Source: Bradyrhizobium hereditatis (lineage in GTDB: Bacteria > Pseudomonadota > Alphaproteobacteria > Rhizobiales > Xanthobacteraceae). From it: a stretch of DNA of 64,000 nt. Positions within the stretch are counted from its first letter, which is position 1; each line of letters begins with the position of its first letter. The position numbers and the translations under genes are program-made. Below, piece by piece: positions 37,097 through 45,529 of this stretch. The stretch covers positions 62,001-126,000 of the forward strand of contig NZ_JAGKJK010000011.1 of NCBI RefSeq assembly GCF_020329435.1, written 5' to 3'. A model generated the notes under the pieces. That model had not been told where the DNA came from. It saw only the letters and a list, made by a program, of their open reading frames with translations, and did not search any database.

Positions 37097-37663
37097 ATGC
37101 TGAAGAAGGGCGTCGAGCGCAAGGAAATATTGCGGGCGCTCTCCGAGGTATTTCGCGCGCACGGTTATGAGGGCGCTTCGCTGACGCTGATCACCGAGGC
37201 GACCGGGCTCGGCAAGGGCAGCCTTTATCATCTCTTTCCCGGCGGCAAGGAGCAGATGGCCTCCGAGGTGCTGGCCGAGATCGACGGCTGGTTCGAGCTC
37301 AACATCTATGCCCCTTTGCGCGACGCGGACGACCCCGCGCGCGCGATCGCTGCCATGATCGCGGGCGTCGACCAGTATTTTCATTCCGGCGATCGTATCT
37401 GCCTGGTCGGCCTGGTCGCGCTCGGCGCCGCTCGTGATACGTTTGCGGCGAGCGTCGATAGCTACTTTGCGCGCTGGCAGACGGCGCTGGCGCAGCTCCT
37501 GCGGCGATCCGGATTGAGCAAGAGCCAGGCGCAGCGCCGCGCGGAAGATGCGCTGCTCACCATCCAGGGCGCGCTGGTGCTAGCGCGGGCGCGCAATGAT
37601 GCCGGGATATTTCGCCGGGCGTTGAGCGATCTGACGAAACGGCTGCTGGCGCCGGCGGAGTGA
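37097..37663 (+). CDS. TetR/AcrR family transcriptional regulator
   Basis: 188 residues. An N-terminal TetR helix-turn-helix is clear: ILRALSEVFRAHGYEGASLTLITEATGLGKGSLYHLFPGGKEQM (split; about 12-55). The ligand-binding C-terminus is poorly conserved, as usual. It immediately follows the DUF1348 gene, and probably binds the palindrome at 36577-36592, repressing both genes. Confidence 0.88.
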   Translation: MLKKGVERKEILRALSEVFRAHGYEGASLTLITEATGLGKGSLYHLFPGGKEQMASEVLAEIDGWFELNIYAPLRDADDPARAIAAMIAGVDQYFHSGDRICLVGLVALGAARDTFAASVDSYFARWQTALAQLLRRSGLSKSQAQRRAEDALLTIQGALVLARARNDAGIFRRALSDLTKRLLAPAE

Positions 37664-37679
37664 CGACTGCTTGCCATTT

Positions 37680-37815
37680 GCGTTCCCCGGACGCTGCGCA
37701 GCGCGAAAGCGGTGCGCTGCTGATCCGGGGTCCATGCTGCAACGACAAGAATGGGTCCCGGCTCTGCGGTGCATCACCAAAAGGTGCTGCACCGCGTCCG
37801 GGACACGAGACTGCG
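37680..37815. repeat. Dispersed palindromic repeat, family A copy 3
   Basis: Between convergent TetR and GST genes. It carries GTTCCCCGGACGCTGCGCAG, GATCCGGGGTCC, GGGTCCCGGCTCTGCGG and the closing CGTCCGGGACACGAGA. It may also serve as a bidirectional terminator. Confidence 0.72.
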
Positions 37816-38460
37816 TTACGCCGCTGCCTTATGCCGCGCGAGCTCGGCCTTGTAGAGCTCATACTCCTCAGCGACCGCCCTCGCGATGCTCGGGCGGGCG
37901 CGCAGCCGCTCATAATAGGCCTTCACGGCCGGCCATTTCGCGAGTTCAACCGGCGGTGTTGCCATCGTCCAGTTGATGATGGTGACGAGATAGGCATCGG
38001 CCACGCTGAAATGATCAAGCAGGAACTCGCGGCCTTTCAGGTAGTTTTCGAGATAGTCGAGCCGCGAGATATTCTTGGTCAGCGCATATGTCTTCGCATC
38101 CTGCGGCGCGGTCTTGTCGAGCAGCGGTACGAACAGCGCCTTGTGCAGTTCGGTGCCGATGAAGCAGAGCCATTGATGCAGGCGGCTGCGCTCCTCAGCC
38201 GAATTGGCCGAGATGCCGGCCGTCGGAAAGCGATCGGCGACATATTGCAGGATGGCCGCGTTCTCCGTCAGCACGGTGCCGTCGTCGGTGCGCAGCGTCG
38301 GCACCAGCCCGAGCGGGTTGACGCTACGAAAATCCGAGCCGTCGTTCTGCACGACCTTGGTCTTGGGATCGACCTCGAGATAGTTGGCCTCGGCGCCGGC
38401 TTCGTACAGCGCAATCCGTGTCGCCAGCGAGCAGGCGAGCGGCGAGAAATAGAGATCCAT
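37816..38460 (-). CDS. Glutathione S-transferase
   Basis: 214 residues. The thioredoxin-like N-terminal domain MDLYFSPLACSLATRIALYEAG has the SxxCSLA-type glutathione site, with VNPLGLVPTLRTDDG and LTENAAILQYVAD completing the GSH-binding edge. A helical C-terminal domain follows from about residue 85. It conjugates glutathione to electrophiles. The ATG at 38460 is preferred to one 42 bp upstream. The TetR gene is divergent, 109 bp away, and may control it. Confidence 0.9.
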   Translation of the reverse strand: MDLYFSPLACSLATRIALYEAGAEANYLEVDPKTKVVQNDGSDFRSVNPLGLVPTLRTDDGTVLTENAAILQYVADRFPTAGISANSAEERSRLHQWLCFIGTELHKALFVPLLDKTAPQDAKTYALTKNISRLDYLENYLKGREFLLDHFSVADAYLVTIINWTMATPPVELAKWPAVKAYYERLRARPSIARAVAEEYELYKAELARHKAAA

Positions 38461-38569
38461 GGTTTGCCTCCTTGGCGGTTGATCGACCGCGCCGCTAACC
38501 AAAGGCCGGCTCGGTTGATTTTTATACCGTCTCGCATAATATAAAGCTGGTCAAGGAATTTCTTGCGAA

Positions 38570-39217
38570 ATGGTACAAAAAAGTAAGAAGCCGCCCGTGC
38601 CCAGGATCGACGCCCCGCCCAGGCGTCGGGGCCGCCCACGCGCCTATGAGCCTGATGTCGCGCTCGGTAAGGCGCTCGACCTGTTCCGGCGCGACGGATT
38701 TGCGGCCACCTCACTCGACGATCTCTCGGCCGCAACAGGCATGAACCGGCCGAGCCTCTATGGCGCGTTCGGCGACAAGCGCGAGCTCTTCATCAAGAGC
38801 TATCGGCGCTATCGCGATGACGCGCGGGTCGCGATGGGTGACGTTTTCAGGAACGAACTGCCGATCCGAAAGCGGCTGGAGCGCATCTATGCGGTGGCGC
38901 TCGACATCTATCTGTCAGGCGAATCCGGCCCGCGCGGCTGCTTCACGGTGATGACCGCGGCTTCCGAAGCGGTGCACGATCCCGATATCCGCGCCATGGT
39001 GCTGGAAGGGTTCACCGAGCTCGACAAGGCGTTCGCCGCGTGTTTCCGTGTCGCGAAGGAGAAGGGCGAGCTATCCGAGAGCGCGGATCCGGTCGTGCTG
39101 GCGCAGCTTGCCTCCGCCACCATCCATACCATCGCCATCCGCGCCCGCGCCCGGATGCCGCGCAAGGAGCTGGAAGCGATCGTTAGCGGCGCGATCGATG
39201 TGATGCTGCGGGCCTAG
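38570..39217 (+). CDS. TetR/AcrR family transcriptional regulator
   Basis: 215 residues. A basic N-terminus (PPRRRGRPRAYEPDVAL) precedes the helix-turn-helix ALDLFRRDGFAATSLDDLSAATGMNRPSLYGAFGDKRELF (split; about 35-75). It is divergent from the GST gene; the 109-bp intergenic region holds AT-rich sequence (ATACCGTCTCGCATAATATA) that would fit both promoters and an operator, but I see no clean palindrome. Repression of the GST is inferred from layout only. Confidence 0.86.
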   Translation: MVQKSKKPPVPRIDAPPRRRGRPRAYEPDVALGKALDLFRRDGFAATSLDDLSAATGMNRPSLYGAFGDKRELFIKSYRRYRDDARVAMGDVFRNELPIRKRLERIYAVALDIYLSGESGPRGCFTVMTAASEAVHDPDIRAMVLEGFTELDKAFAACFRVAKEKGELSESADPVVLAQLASATIHTIAIRARARMPRKELEAIVSGAIDVMLRA

Positions 39218-39237
39218 TTCTGCACCGTCTGCCGCAC

Positions 39238-39305
39238 CTACGGCCGTCATTGCTCTCGTGTCATCGGCGCGCATTCGCGCGACCCGTTGGCTCGCAATGA
39301 CGGAG
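39238..39305. repeat. Short palindromic repeat, CGTCATTGC/GCAATGACG ends (family C)
   Basis: CCGTCATTGCTCTCGTGTC and GGCTCGCAATGACGGAG frame a short inverted element between convergent genes. Its end sequences match those of the longer element at 55413-55530. Confidence 0.55.
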
Positions 39306-39306
39306 A

Positions 39307-40278
39307 CTAATACCCCCGCTTGCGGTCCACCACATTCTCGAGCGCCTCGCCGGCCTCGAAGCGCCTGATCTGCTCGGCGACATATTTCGATATCTCGTCG
39401 GGATCGGTGTCGGCGGCGTTGTGCGGGGTCAGCACCACCTTCGGGTGGGTCCAGAACGGGCTGTCGGTGGGCAACGGCTCGGTGGCGTAGACATCGAGCG
39501 AGGCGCCGCCGAGCGTGCCGTCATCGAGGCATTGCAGGATGTCGGCCTCGTTCTGCAGGCCGCCGCGGCCGGCATTGATCAGAACCGGTGCGCCGAGCGG
39601 GCTGGTGCGGTTCAGTTTCTCAAATAGCCGCCGGTTCAGAATGTGCCGCGTCTCCGGCGTCAGCGGCAAGAGACAGACCAGGATGTCAGTCCGCCGCAGG
39701 AATGCATCAAACTGTGCCTCGCCGTGAAAGCATTCGATGCCGTCGATCGTCTTCGGGCTCCGGCTCCAGCCCGCGACGCGAAAGCCGAGGCGCATGAGGG
39801 CGTCGGTCGCGTCAGCGCCGAGCGTGCCGAGCCCCATGATCCCGACGGAGATCGCGCCGGCCGCCCACTGCGATTTCGGCGCCCAGCGCTTTTCACGCTG
39901 CGACTGCCGCAAGTAAGGCTCCTGCCGATGGTGCATCAGCACATGCAGCACGACATATTCGGTCATTCGCGCGGTGAGGTCGCCAACCGCAACGCGCACC
40001 AGCGGCACGTCGGGCAGGGTGCGGTCGACCATCAGCGCATCGACGCCGGCGCCGAGGTTGAAGATCACCCGCAAATTGGGGAAGGCGGCGAGTTCGCCCG
40101 GCCGCGGCTTCCACACCGCGGCATAATGCACCTCGGCCGGATGGAACGCGGCACTGGGAAGCAGCAGAACGGGCCGGTCGGAGCAGACCTCGTCGAACCG
40201 GCGCTTCCAGCGCTGCGGCGACCAGTTTTCAGTCCCGCCATGCACCAGCAGCGCGAGCGCACCTTTCGTCATTGCCAT
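39307..40278 (-). CDS. ghrA: 2-hydroxyacid dehydrogenase (GhrA-type glyoxylate/hydroxypyruvate reductase)
   Basis: 323 residues. The NAD(P)-binding motif ISVGIMGLGTLGADATDAL (about 142-160), the substrate-side NLGAGVDALM, the INAGRGGLQNE segment with catalytic Arg, VYATEPLPTDSPFWTHPKVVLTPHNAAD with the Glu and His of the catalytic triad are all present. It reduces glyoxylate or hydroxypyruvate. An alternative start is ATG 40272. Confidence 0.88.
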   Translation of the reverse strand: MAMTKGALALLVHGGTENWSPQRWKRRFDEVCSDRPVLLLPSAAFHPAEVHYAAVWKPRPGELAAFPNLRVIFNLGAGVDALMVDRTLPDVPLVRVAVGDLTARMTEYVVLHVLMHHRQEPYLRQSQREKRWAPKSQWAAGAISVGIMGLGTLGADATDALMRLGFRVAGWSRSPKTIDGIECFHGEAQFDAFLRRTDILVCLLPLTPETRHILNRRLFEKLNRTSPLGAPVLINAGRGGLQNEADILQCLDDGTLGGASLDVYATEPLPTDSPFWTHPKVVLTPHNAADTDPDEISKYVAEQIRRFEAGEALENVVDRKRGY

Positions 40279-40436
40279 TCCTCATCTAGCGCCAAAGACG
40301 GCGTGACCCGCCTCACATCGTGGATCGATCCGTCTGTCTAGCCTCCTTTGATGCAACAAGGGAGACTTCCCATGCGCAAATTGCGGCTTGAAGCGAGGAA
40401 GTCGCACCGGGACGCCGCCAGGTATGGTGTCTGCCG

Positions 40437-40652
40437 ATGGTTCAGGCTGTGATCATCGCGGCGATTGCGATCTCGCTCGCGCTTTCCTGGCGGAACAGCC
40501 ACCGTTGCGCAGGCTCCAGTCGGACCGAGGCCTTCGGGCGTAGGGCGAAGATCATCTTCCTTGTCCTGGCGCTGTGCGGCCTTTGTTCCACGGCGATCGT
40601 TGGCGCTTACAGACACTTCAATCCGCCGCCGCCTCCAATCGTCGGGCCCTGA
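40437..40652 (+). CDS. Possible small two-helix membrane protein
   Basis: 71 residues with two hydrophobic stretches (AVIIAAIAISLALSW near residue 4-18 and IIFLVLALCGLCSTAIVGAY near 40-59) and a proline-rich tail. No family is recognised. It could be an unannotated small membrane protein or a chance frame; the supporting evidence is only hydrophobic pattern and an ATG. Confidence 0.35.
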   Translation: MVQAVIIAAIAISLALSWRNSHRCAGSSRTEAFGRRAKIIFLVLALCGLCSTAIVGAYRHFNPPPPPIVGP

Positions 40653-40685
40653 CGGCGGAACAATCCAAAATTTCTTCGACGCACC

Positions 40686-40712
40686 TGTCGGCAGCGGGCA
40701 TAATCGTTCGTC
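40686..40712 (+). promoter_or_regulatory. ECF42-type promoter upstream of the YciI-sigma operon
   Basis: TGTCGG (40686-40691), 17-bp spacer, CGTC (40709-40712), 30 bp before the YciI start. Identical spacing recurs at 44323 and 52204. ECF42 sigma factors are reported to recognise a TGTCGA-like -35 and CG(A/T)C -10, so autoregulation is likely. Confidence 0.7.
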
Positions 40713-40741
40713 ATCAATACGAACGGAGATGCCTGGCTGCC

Positions 40742-41110
40742 ATGCTTTACGCCATTCTTTGCTATCACGACGAGGATTTCGTCGGCTCCTGGACCAAGGA
40801 ACAGGATGCCGCGGTTATGAAGAAACTTGCCGTCGTGCAGGACAAGCTCACCAAGCAGGGCCGGCTCGGCCCGGTGGCGCGGCTGTTGCCGACGACGGCG
40901 GCAACCACGCTGCGCAAGGAGAACCCGCCGCTGGTGCTGGACGGCCCCTTTGCCGAAACCAAGGAGCAACTGCTCGGCTTCTATGTCGTCGATTGCAAGA
41001 ATCTCGACGAGGCGCTCGAGGTTGCGCGCGATCTTGGCTCGGCCAATCCCGGCGGCGCCTATGAGATCCGGCCCGTCGGCCACTTTACGCTGGGGAGCGT
41101 GCAGCCATGA
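40742..41110 (+). CDS. YciI/DGPF-domain protein, sigma-factor partner
   Basis: 122 residues. YCII-related fold: LYAILCYHDEDFVGSWTKEQ at the N-terminus and the DGPFAETKEQLLGFYVVDCKNLDEALEVA motif (about 60-90) that defines DGPF proteins. It overlaps the downstream sigma gene by 4 bp (ATGA). DGPF genes next to this sigma type are a hallmark of the ECF42 group. The ATG at 40742 is chosen over a long frame that begins 168 bp upstream. Function of the DGPF protein is unknown. Confidence 0.9.
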   Translation: MLYAILCYHDEDFVGSWTKEQDAAVMKKLAVVQDKLTKQGRLGPVARLLPTTAATTLRKENPPLVLDGPFAETKEQLLGFYVVDCKNLDEALEVARDLGSANPGGAYEIRPVGHFTLGSVQP

Positions 41111-42378
41111 CCGATACCGCCTGGATCGATGGCGCGCTGACCTCGGCTCGCCCCCAGGCGGTCGGCGCGCTCTTGCGTTATTTCCGCGATCTCGACACCG
41201 CCGAGGAAGCGTTTCAGAACGCCTGTTTACGCGCGCTGAAGAGCTGGCCACAGAATGGCCCGCCGCGCGATCCCGCGGCGTGGCTGATCATGGTTGGGCG
41301 CAACGTCGCGATCGACGATATCAGGCGGAGCAAGAAGCAGGAGGCGCTGCCCGAGGACGAGGCGATCTCCGATCTCGATGACGCCGAGGAACAGCTTGCC
41401 GAGCGGCTCGACGGCTCGCACTACCGCGACGACATTTTGCGGCTGCTCTTCATCTGCTGCCATCCGGACCTGCCGGCGACGCAGCAGATTGCGCTGGCGC
41501 TGCGCATCGTATCAGGGCTGACGGTGAAGCAGATCGCGCGCGCCTTCCTGGTCTCGGAAGCCGCAATGGAGCAGCGCATCACCCGGGCGAAGGCGCGTGT
41601 CGCCGATGCCAACGTGCCGTTCGAGACGCCGGGCGCGGTGGAGCGTTCGGAACGCCTCGCCTCCGTCGCCGCCATGATCTACCTGATCTTCAACGAGGGC
41701 TATTCGGCGAGCGGCGACACTGCCGAGATCCGCGCGCCGCTGTGCGAGGAGGCCATTCGCCTAGCGCGGCTGCTGCTGCGGCTGTTCCAGAGCGAGCCCG
41801 AGATCATGGGGCTGACGGCGCTATTGCTGCTGCAGCATGCGCGGGCGGATGCGCGGTTCGATGCCGATGGCGCGGTGATCCTGCTCGACGACCAGGACCG
41901 ATCGAAGTGGAACAAAGCGCTGATCGCCGAGGGGCTGGCGCTCATCGACAAGGCGATGCGCCATCGCCGCAGCGGGCCCTATCAGGTGCAGGCTGCGATT
42001 GCGGCGCTGCATGCCCGCGCCGAAAAGCCCGAGGATACCGACTGGACCCAGATCGACTTGCTCTACGGCGCGCTCGAGATCATGCAGCCGTCGCCGGTGG
42101 TGACGCTGAACCGCGCGGTTGCCGTGTCCAAGGTGAAGGGCCCGCAGGCCGCGCTCGACATGATCGAGCCCTTGGCGGCGCGGCTGTCGAACTATTTTCA
42201 TTTCTTCGGCGTGCGCGGCGCGTTCCTGATGCAGCTAGGCCGCAACGAGGAAGCCCGCGTCGCCTTCGACCGTGCCATCGCGCTGGCGAACACGTCGGCC
42301 GAAGCCGCCCACATCCGCATGCACCTCGACCGCCTGCAGCGCGACAGCCAGCCCCGGGGCAAGAAAGCGGGGAAGTAG
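41107..42378 (+). CDS. ECF sigma factor with long C-terminal TPR-like extension (ECF42-like)
   Basis: 423 residues, twice a minimal ECF sigma. Region 2 (LLRYFRDLDTAEEAFQNACLRAL...PAAWLIMVGRNVAIDDIRRSKK) is followed by region 4 (QIALALRIVSGLTVKQIARAFLVSEAAMEQRITRAKARV, about 137-172) and a large helical C-terminal extension (about 190-415) of the DUF6596/TPR type. No anti-sigma gene is adjacent; ECF42 members are instead linked to DGPF genes. Matching promoters occur at 40686, 44323 and 52204, so it probably controls itself, the DoxX-SRPBCC pair and the YciI tandem. Confidence 0.88.
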   Translation: MTDTAWIDGALTSARPQAVGALLRYFRDLDTAEEAFQNACLRALKSWPQNGPPRDPAAWLIMVGRNVAIDDIRRSKKQEALPEDEAISDLDDAEEQLAERLDGSHYRDDILRLLFICCHPDLPATQQIALALRIVSGLTVKQIARAFLVSEAAMEQRITRAKARVADANVPFETPGAVERSERLASVAAMIYLIFNEGYSASGDTAEIRAPLCEEAIRLARLLLRLFQSEPEIMGLTALLLLQHARADARFDADGAVILLDDQDRSKWNKALIAEGLALIDKAMRHRRSGPYQVQAAIAALHARAEKPEDTDWTQIDLLYGALEIMQPSPVVTLNRAVAVSKVKGPQAALDMIEPLAARLSNYFHFFGVRGAFLMQLGRNEEARVAFDRAIALANTSAEAAHIRMHLDRLQRDSQPRGKKAGK

Positions 42379-42558
42379 TTTCTTTCTCGTGCGGTTTCTT
42401 CCCTTCTCCCGTTGTGGGAGAAGGTGGCGCTAGAATTCGCTCTGTGATGCCGCCTTCGATGTGATCAGCACCGAAACTCCGATGGCCCCATGTGGCCGGT
42501 GTTTCTCAAATGGGCAGGAACGGGGTGGCACAGAGCTGGGGAAGTGCAGAAGCTAATT

Positions 42559-42867
42559 TCAAATGAGACGATTAGGAATATGTCGGAACGGCCCGCGTAT
42601 TTTGTATGATAGCGACCGCCTGACGCGAGTGTTCGCTGGCATCGAAGCATCCAAGTTTGCGATTATACCGCGCGCGACGACCTTCGAACGCAAGCCGCGC
42701 GGTCGGCCTCGGGTGTCGGGGTCGATGCGCAGCACGATCCGAGAGACATCACGCCAATCGGCGCCTTGTTGATCAGCATCAAGCACGCGCATGTACGTGA
42801 TCATGTGCTGCTCGTCATACTCAGTGAGGGCTGGTCCGGCTGGCGCTATGTCAGCGAGCGCCTCAAG
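42559..42867 (-). pseudogene. Decayed DUF2285-domain fragment
   Basis: On the minus strand the open frame reads EALADIAPAGPALTEYDEQH, then MITYMRVLDADQQGADWRDV and SRIVLRIDPD, which matches the conserved N-terminal half of DUF2285 proteins. The expected downstream part appears only after a frame change (PEADRA, then WM and GGRY) and contains a stop. There is no start upstream. DUF2285 domains occur in regulators carried by rhizobial integrative elements, so it suggests a lost mobile element. Confidence 0.55.
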
Positions 42868-43523
42868 CTATGTGTCGCTGAGAACTCGGATGCCTGAAGA
42901 AGGCGTCAAGGTTCACAGGTTCGCCGTTGTCTTGCCAAAGCAGCTTTTGACCGAGGCTAGCCGCCACCGCGATGCGGTGTTGCCCGCCGACCAATGTGCC
43001 GTCATGTGTTGCCTTGGCGATGATCTCACCGGTCTCGTTCACAATGTTTCTCATAGCCCAATAACCCTGTCAGGAACGACTTCTGCATTCAGCGATCAAC
43101 TCGCGGCTTTCATGTCTGTTCCTATGCCCGCAATGGTGCGCACTCAGTCAAGCCTTGTGCCCAGCGGCTGCGCATTACAATGCATGTCATTCGCCCATGG
43201 CAGAGAGAGAACCCAGTTCGCCTTGGCCATCAGCGCGTAGCCTAGAACGCACCGGCGCCAATATGACGACTGCACGACATTAGGGATGTCGCAAACGCTG
43301 CCTGCTCCTCGTACTCAACATGAGTAAAAGCTGGAGATCGATGTTACGCCGCGTGCGTGGAGAAGAGCACCTTTTGTTGCGCCAGTACTTCCGAGCGGCA
43401 ACTGCATCGATAAGGCGAGTTGTATTTTACTCTCTTCCCTTACGAACCGCGCGCTATCAAGCCATCCCTCAATTGGTTCGTTCGTATCAAAAGGATCTAA
43501 CATTGAACCAACGCACCGTTGGA

Positions 43524-43682
43524 ATGCCGGAATTTAATGAATTGATCGATATGGCGCGGTTGCTAGTGAACTTGTGGGAAGCCGCGCAACGGCTGCCTGA
43601 AGGATCAGAGCGGCGGGAAGCATTCAGACAGATCAGCGGCTTCCAGAGGCGGGTGGCGGCATTGGTTACACGCGCCCTTTAG
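43524..43682 (+). CDS. Possible small helical protein
   Basis: 52 residues, MPEFNELIDMARLLVNLWEA followed by an Arg/Glu-rich helix FQRRVAALVTRAL. It has the amphipathic pattern of small rhizobial hypothetical proteins, but evidence is weak. A longer frame starting at 43320 has an N-terminus unlike any protein I know. A near-match to the ECF42 promoter (TGTCGC-N17-CGTA) is at 43287-43313. Confidence 0.35.
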   Translation: MPEFNELIDMARLLVNLWEAAQRLPEGSERREAFRQISGFQRRVAALVTRAL

Positions 43683-43943
43683 GCCCTCAGGGATGTCGTG
43701 TCAGGCTCTGCGGTGGCTACCGATCCAACTCGCGCCGGAAGATTGCGATTTGGAAGTTGGCGAACTTGATAAGACTGGCATTATACCATTGGGTTTTCCA
43801 TGCCGTGCACCCAATCAGGCGGACAACGAGGCTTGGTCGATCCGCATGGAGGATTGCGCCGGGAAAAGTTGCAAGGAAGGTTGGAACCACGGAAACGGAG
43901 AAGCGTCGAGTTACGGCAGTCTCACCGATACGTTGAGGGTGAA

Positions 43944-44201
43944 ATGCCCCTGCACTTCAGCCGCATTGGTCCTGCGACAGAGGAGATGGAGATATGGAGC
44001 GCGAGCGAGCGCGGATTTTCGTTCGTGATCAGTAACGAGAGTAGCGGTGGGCCCGGACTTCACGGCAAGCCCGGCTTTGTAGCTTCATGGCGTCCTATCC
44101 ATATTAACAAGCCTGCGATCAGGGTGGGCGGATCACCCTTTAAGACGTATGCCGAAGCCGAGAAAGCCTGTGAGGCCATGCTGACGATCCTAACCACATA
44201 G
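43944..44201 (+). CDS. Small hypothetical protein
   Basis: 85 residues from ATG 43944, preceded by GAGGGTGAA. Sequence features include EIWSASERGFSFVISNESSG, ASWRPIHINKPAIRVGGSPF and KTYAEAEKACEAM, a compact mixed alpha/beta pattern resembling small Bradyrhizobium hypothetical proteins. Function unknown. A longer frame upstream (from 43800) is not protein-like. Confidence 0.6.
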   Translation: MPLHFSRIGPATEEMEIWSASERGFSFVISNESSGGPGLHGKPGFVASWRPIHINKPAIRVGGSPFKTYAEAEKACEAMLTILTT

Positions 44202-44322
44202 CTATTATCTTTAGCGATGTGGCTCTGGATGACGTCCGCTTTCTCTCATTTTCGGACCTCGTCTCAGCCCTGGGCGATGTCCACTTTCCCCTCCGGGCGG
44301 CTGCAAAAAAGTTCTCGCTCCT

Positions 44323-44349
44323 TGTCGGTTTCCACCTCCCTCGTTCGTC
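44323..44349 (+). promoter_or_regulatory. ECF42-type promoter upstream of the DoxX gene
   Basis: TGTCGG (44323-44328), 17-bp spacer, CGTC (44346-44349), 40 bp before the DoxX start. Same spacing as at 40686 and 52204. Confidence 0.7.
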
Positions 44350-44388
44350 TTGAATCCGAGCAGCCATTCAAGACAACGGGGATCGATC

Positions 44389-44802
44389 ATGACTATTATC
44401 ACCGAGACTGCGCCCGTCGCAACTCCCACACGCTGGGTCGGCCGCATTCTCTCCGGCCTCGTCATTCTGTTTCTGTTGTTCGACGGCGCCATCAAGCTGG
44501 TGCCGTGGCCGGTGGTCACCGAAACCATGGACCGGATGGGCTATGGCTCAAGCGATACGCTGATGCGCAGCCTCGGCGCCATCACCATCATCTGCACGAT
44601 GCTCTACGCGATACCGCCGACATCGATCCTCGGCGCGATCCTGCTCACGGGTTATCTCGGCAGCGCCATCGCTTCGCATGTCCGTATCGACAGCCCGCTG
44701 TTCACGCATACGTTGTTCGGGCTCTATTTGGGCCTGATGCTGTGGGGCGGGCTGTGGCTGCGCGATCGCAATTTGCAGCGCCTGATTCCCTTCCGCCGCT
44801 GA
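44389..44802 (+). CDS. DoxX-like membrane protein
   Basis: 137 residues with four predicted transmembrane helices: RILSGLVILFLLFDGAIKL, LGAITIICTMLYAI, ILGAILLTGYLGSAIASHV and LFGLYLGLMLWGGLWL. The pattern matches the DoxX-like family (quinone or small-molecule related membrane proteins; precise role unknown). The ATG at 44389 is chosen; a longer frame starts 39 bp upstream. It probably forms an operon with the SRPBCC gene and is under the ECF42-type promoter. Confidence 0.85.
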   Translation: MTIITETAPVATPTRWVGRILSGLVILFLLFDGAIKLVPWPVVTETMDRMGYGSSDTLMRSLGAITIICTMLYAIPPTSILGAILLTGYLGSAIASHVRIDSPLFTHTLFGLYLGLMLWGGLWLRDRNLQRLIPFRR

Positions 44803-44838
44803 CTTGCTTCAACGAGAATTGCCGTCACGGAGCTGATC

Positions 44839-45374
44839 ATGTTCGAAGTCATTGTCATCATCGCGATCATCCTGGCGATCGCCATCGCGGTCATCCTCGT
44901 TCTCGCCGCGACCAAGCCGGCTACGCTGCACGTAACGCGCGCGATCGATATCAAGGCGCCGGCCGAAAAGATCTTTCCGCTGATTTCGGATTTTCACCAG
45001 TGGCGCGGCTGGTCGCCCTATGAAGAGAAGGACCCGGCGATGAAGCGCACCTATGGCGGTGCTGATAGCGGCAAGGGCGCTACCTATGCGTGGGACGGTA
45101 CAAGAATGTCGGTTCCGGCCGCATGGAAATTCTCGAGGCGGCGCCGCCGTCCAGGATCGTCATCAAGCTCGATTTCTTTACGCCTTTCGAAGGGCACAAC
45201 ACGGCCGAGTTCACAATGCTGCCGCAGGGCGATGGCACCCATGTCACATGGGTGATGCATGGTCCGGCGAACTTCATGTCCAGGCTGATCCAGGTATTCA
45301 TCAATCTGGACAACATGATCGGCCGTGACTTCGAAGCCGGTCTCGCCAAGCTGAAGAAGCTCACCGAGACATGA
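44839..45374 (+). pseudogene. SRPBCC-family protein broken by a one-base deletion
   Basis: The first frame encodes an N-terminal membrane helix (EVIVIIAIILAIAIAVILVLAA) and the start of an SRPBCC fold (VTRAIDIKAPAEKIFPLISDFHQW). It then loses frame after YAWDG. The second frame carries the rest (KNVGSGRMEILEAAPPSRIV...FEAGLAKLKKL). Comparison of GGGACGGTA-CAAGAATGTC with the expected GGTAACAAGAATG shows a missing A between 45100 and 45101. Otherwise intact, so either a sequencing error or a recent pseudogene. Confidence 0.82.
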
Positions 45375-45383
45375 AAGCAACTA

Positions 45384-45492
45384 TCGTGTCCCGAGCGCGG
45401 CGCAGCACGAGGTGATGCGACGCTGAGCCGGGACCCATCGATGGAGCCAGGAACAGCAGCGCATCACTTCGCGTTGCGCTTCGTCGGGGGAA
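45384..45492. repeat. Dispersed palindromic repeat, family A copy 4
   Basis: ATCGTGTCCCGAGCGCGGCG and AGCCGGGACCCATCG, then a degenerate right half. Lies between the broken SRPBCC gene and the VOC gene. Confidence 0.6.
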
Positions 45493-45529
45493 CGCAAATG
45501 ACACTGCCTAACAAGCAAAGGAGCCGGCG

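Larger units (their letters stand above)
42379..43943. other. Degenerate region with gene remnants
   Basis: About 1.6 kb with lower coding quality than its neighbours. It contains a truncated C-rich repeat (around 42397-42440), a decayed DUF2285 fragment on the minus strand, and two doubtful small ORFs. Base composition is less GC-rich in the centre (43320-43560), consistent with acquired or decaying DNA. Confidence 0.6.

Noticed and set aside
38461..38569. Palindromic operator between the GST and TetR genes
   Set aside because: AT-rich stretch with only weak, short inverted pieces; not enough to claim an operator.
42791..43240. 149-codon plus-strand ORF in the degenerate region
   Set aside because: It runs antisense to the DUF2285 remnant, which explains its open frame; its own product is not protein-like.
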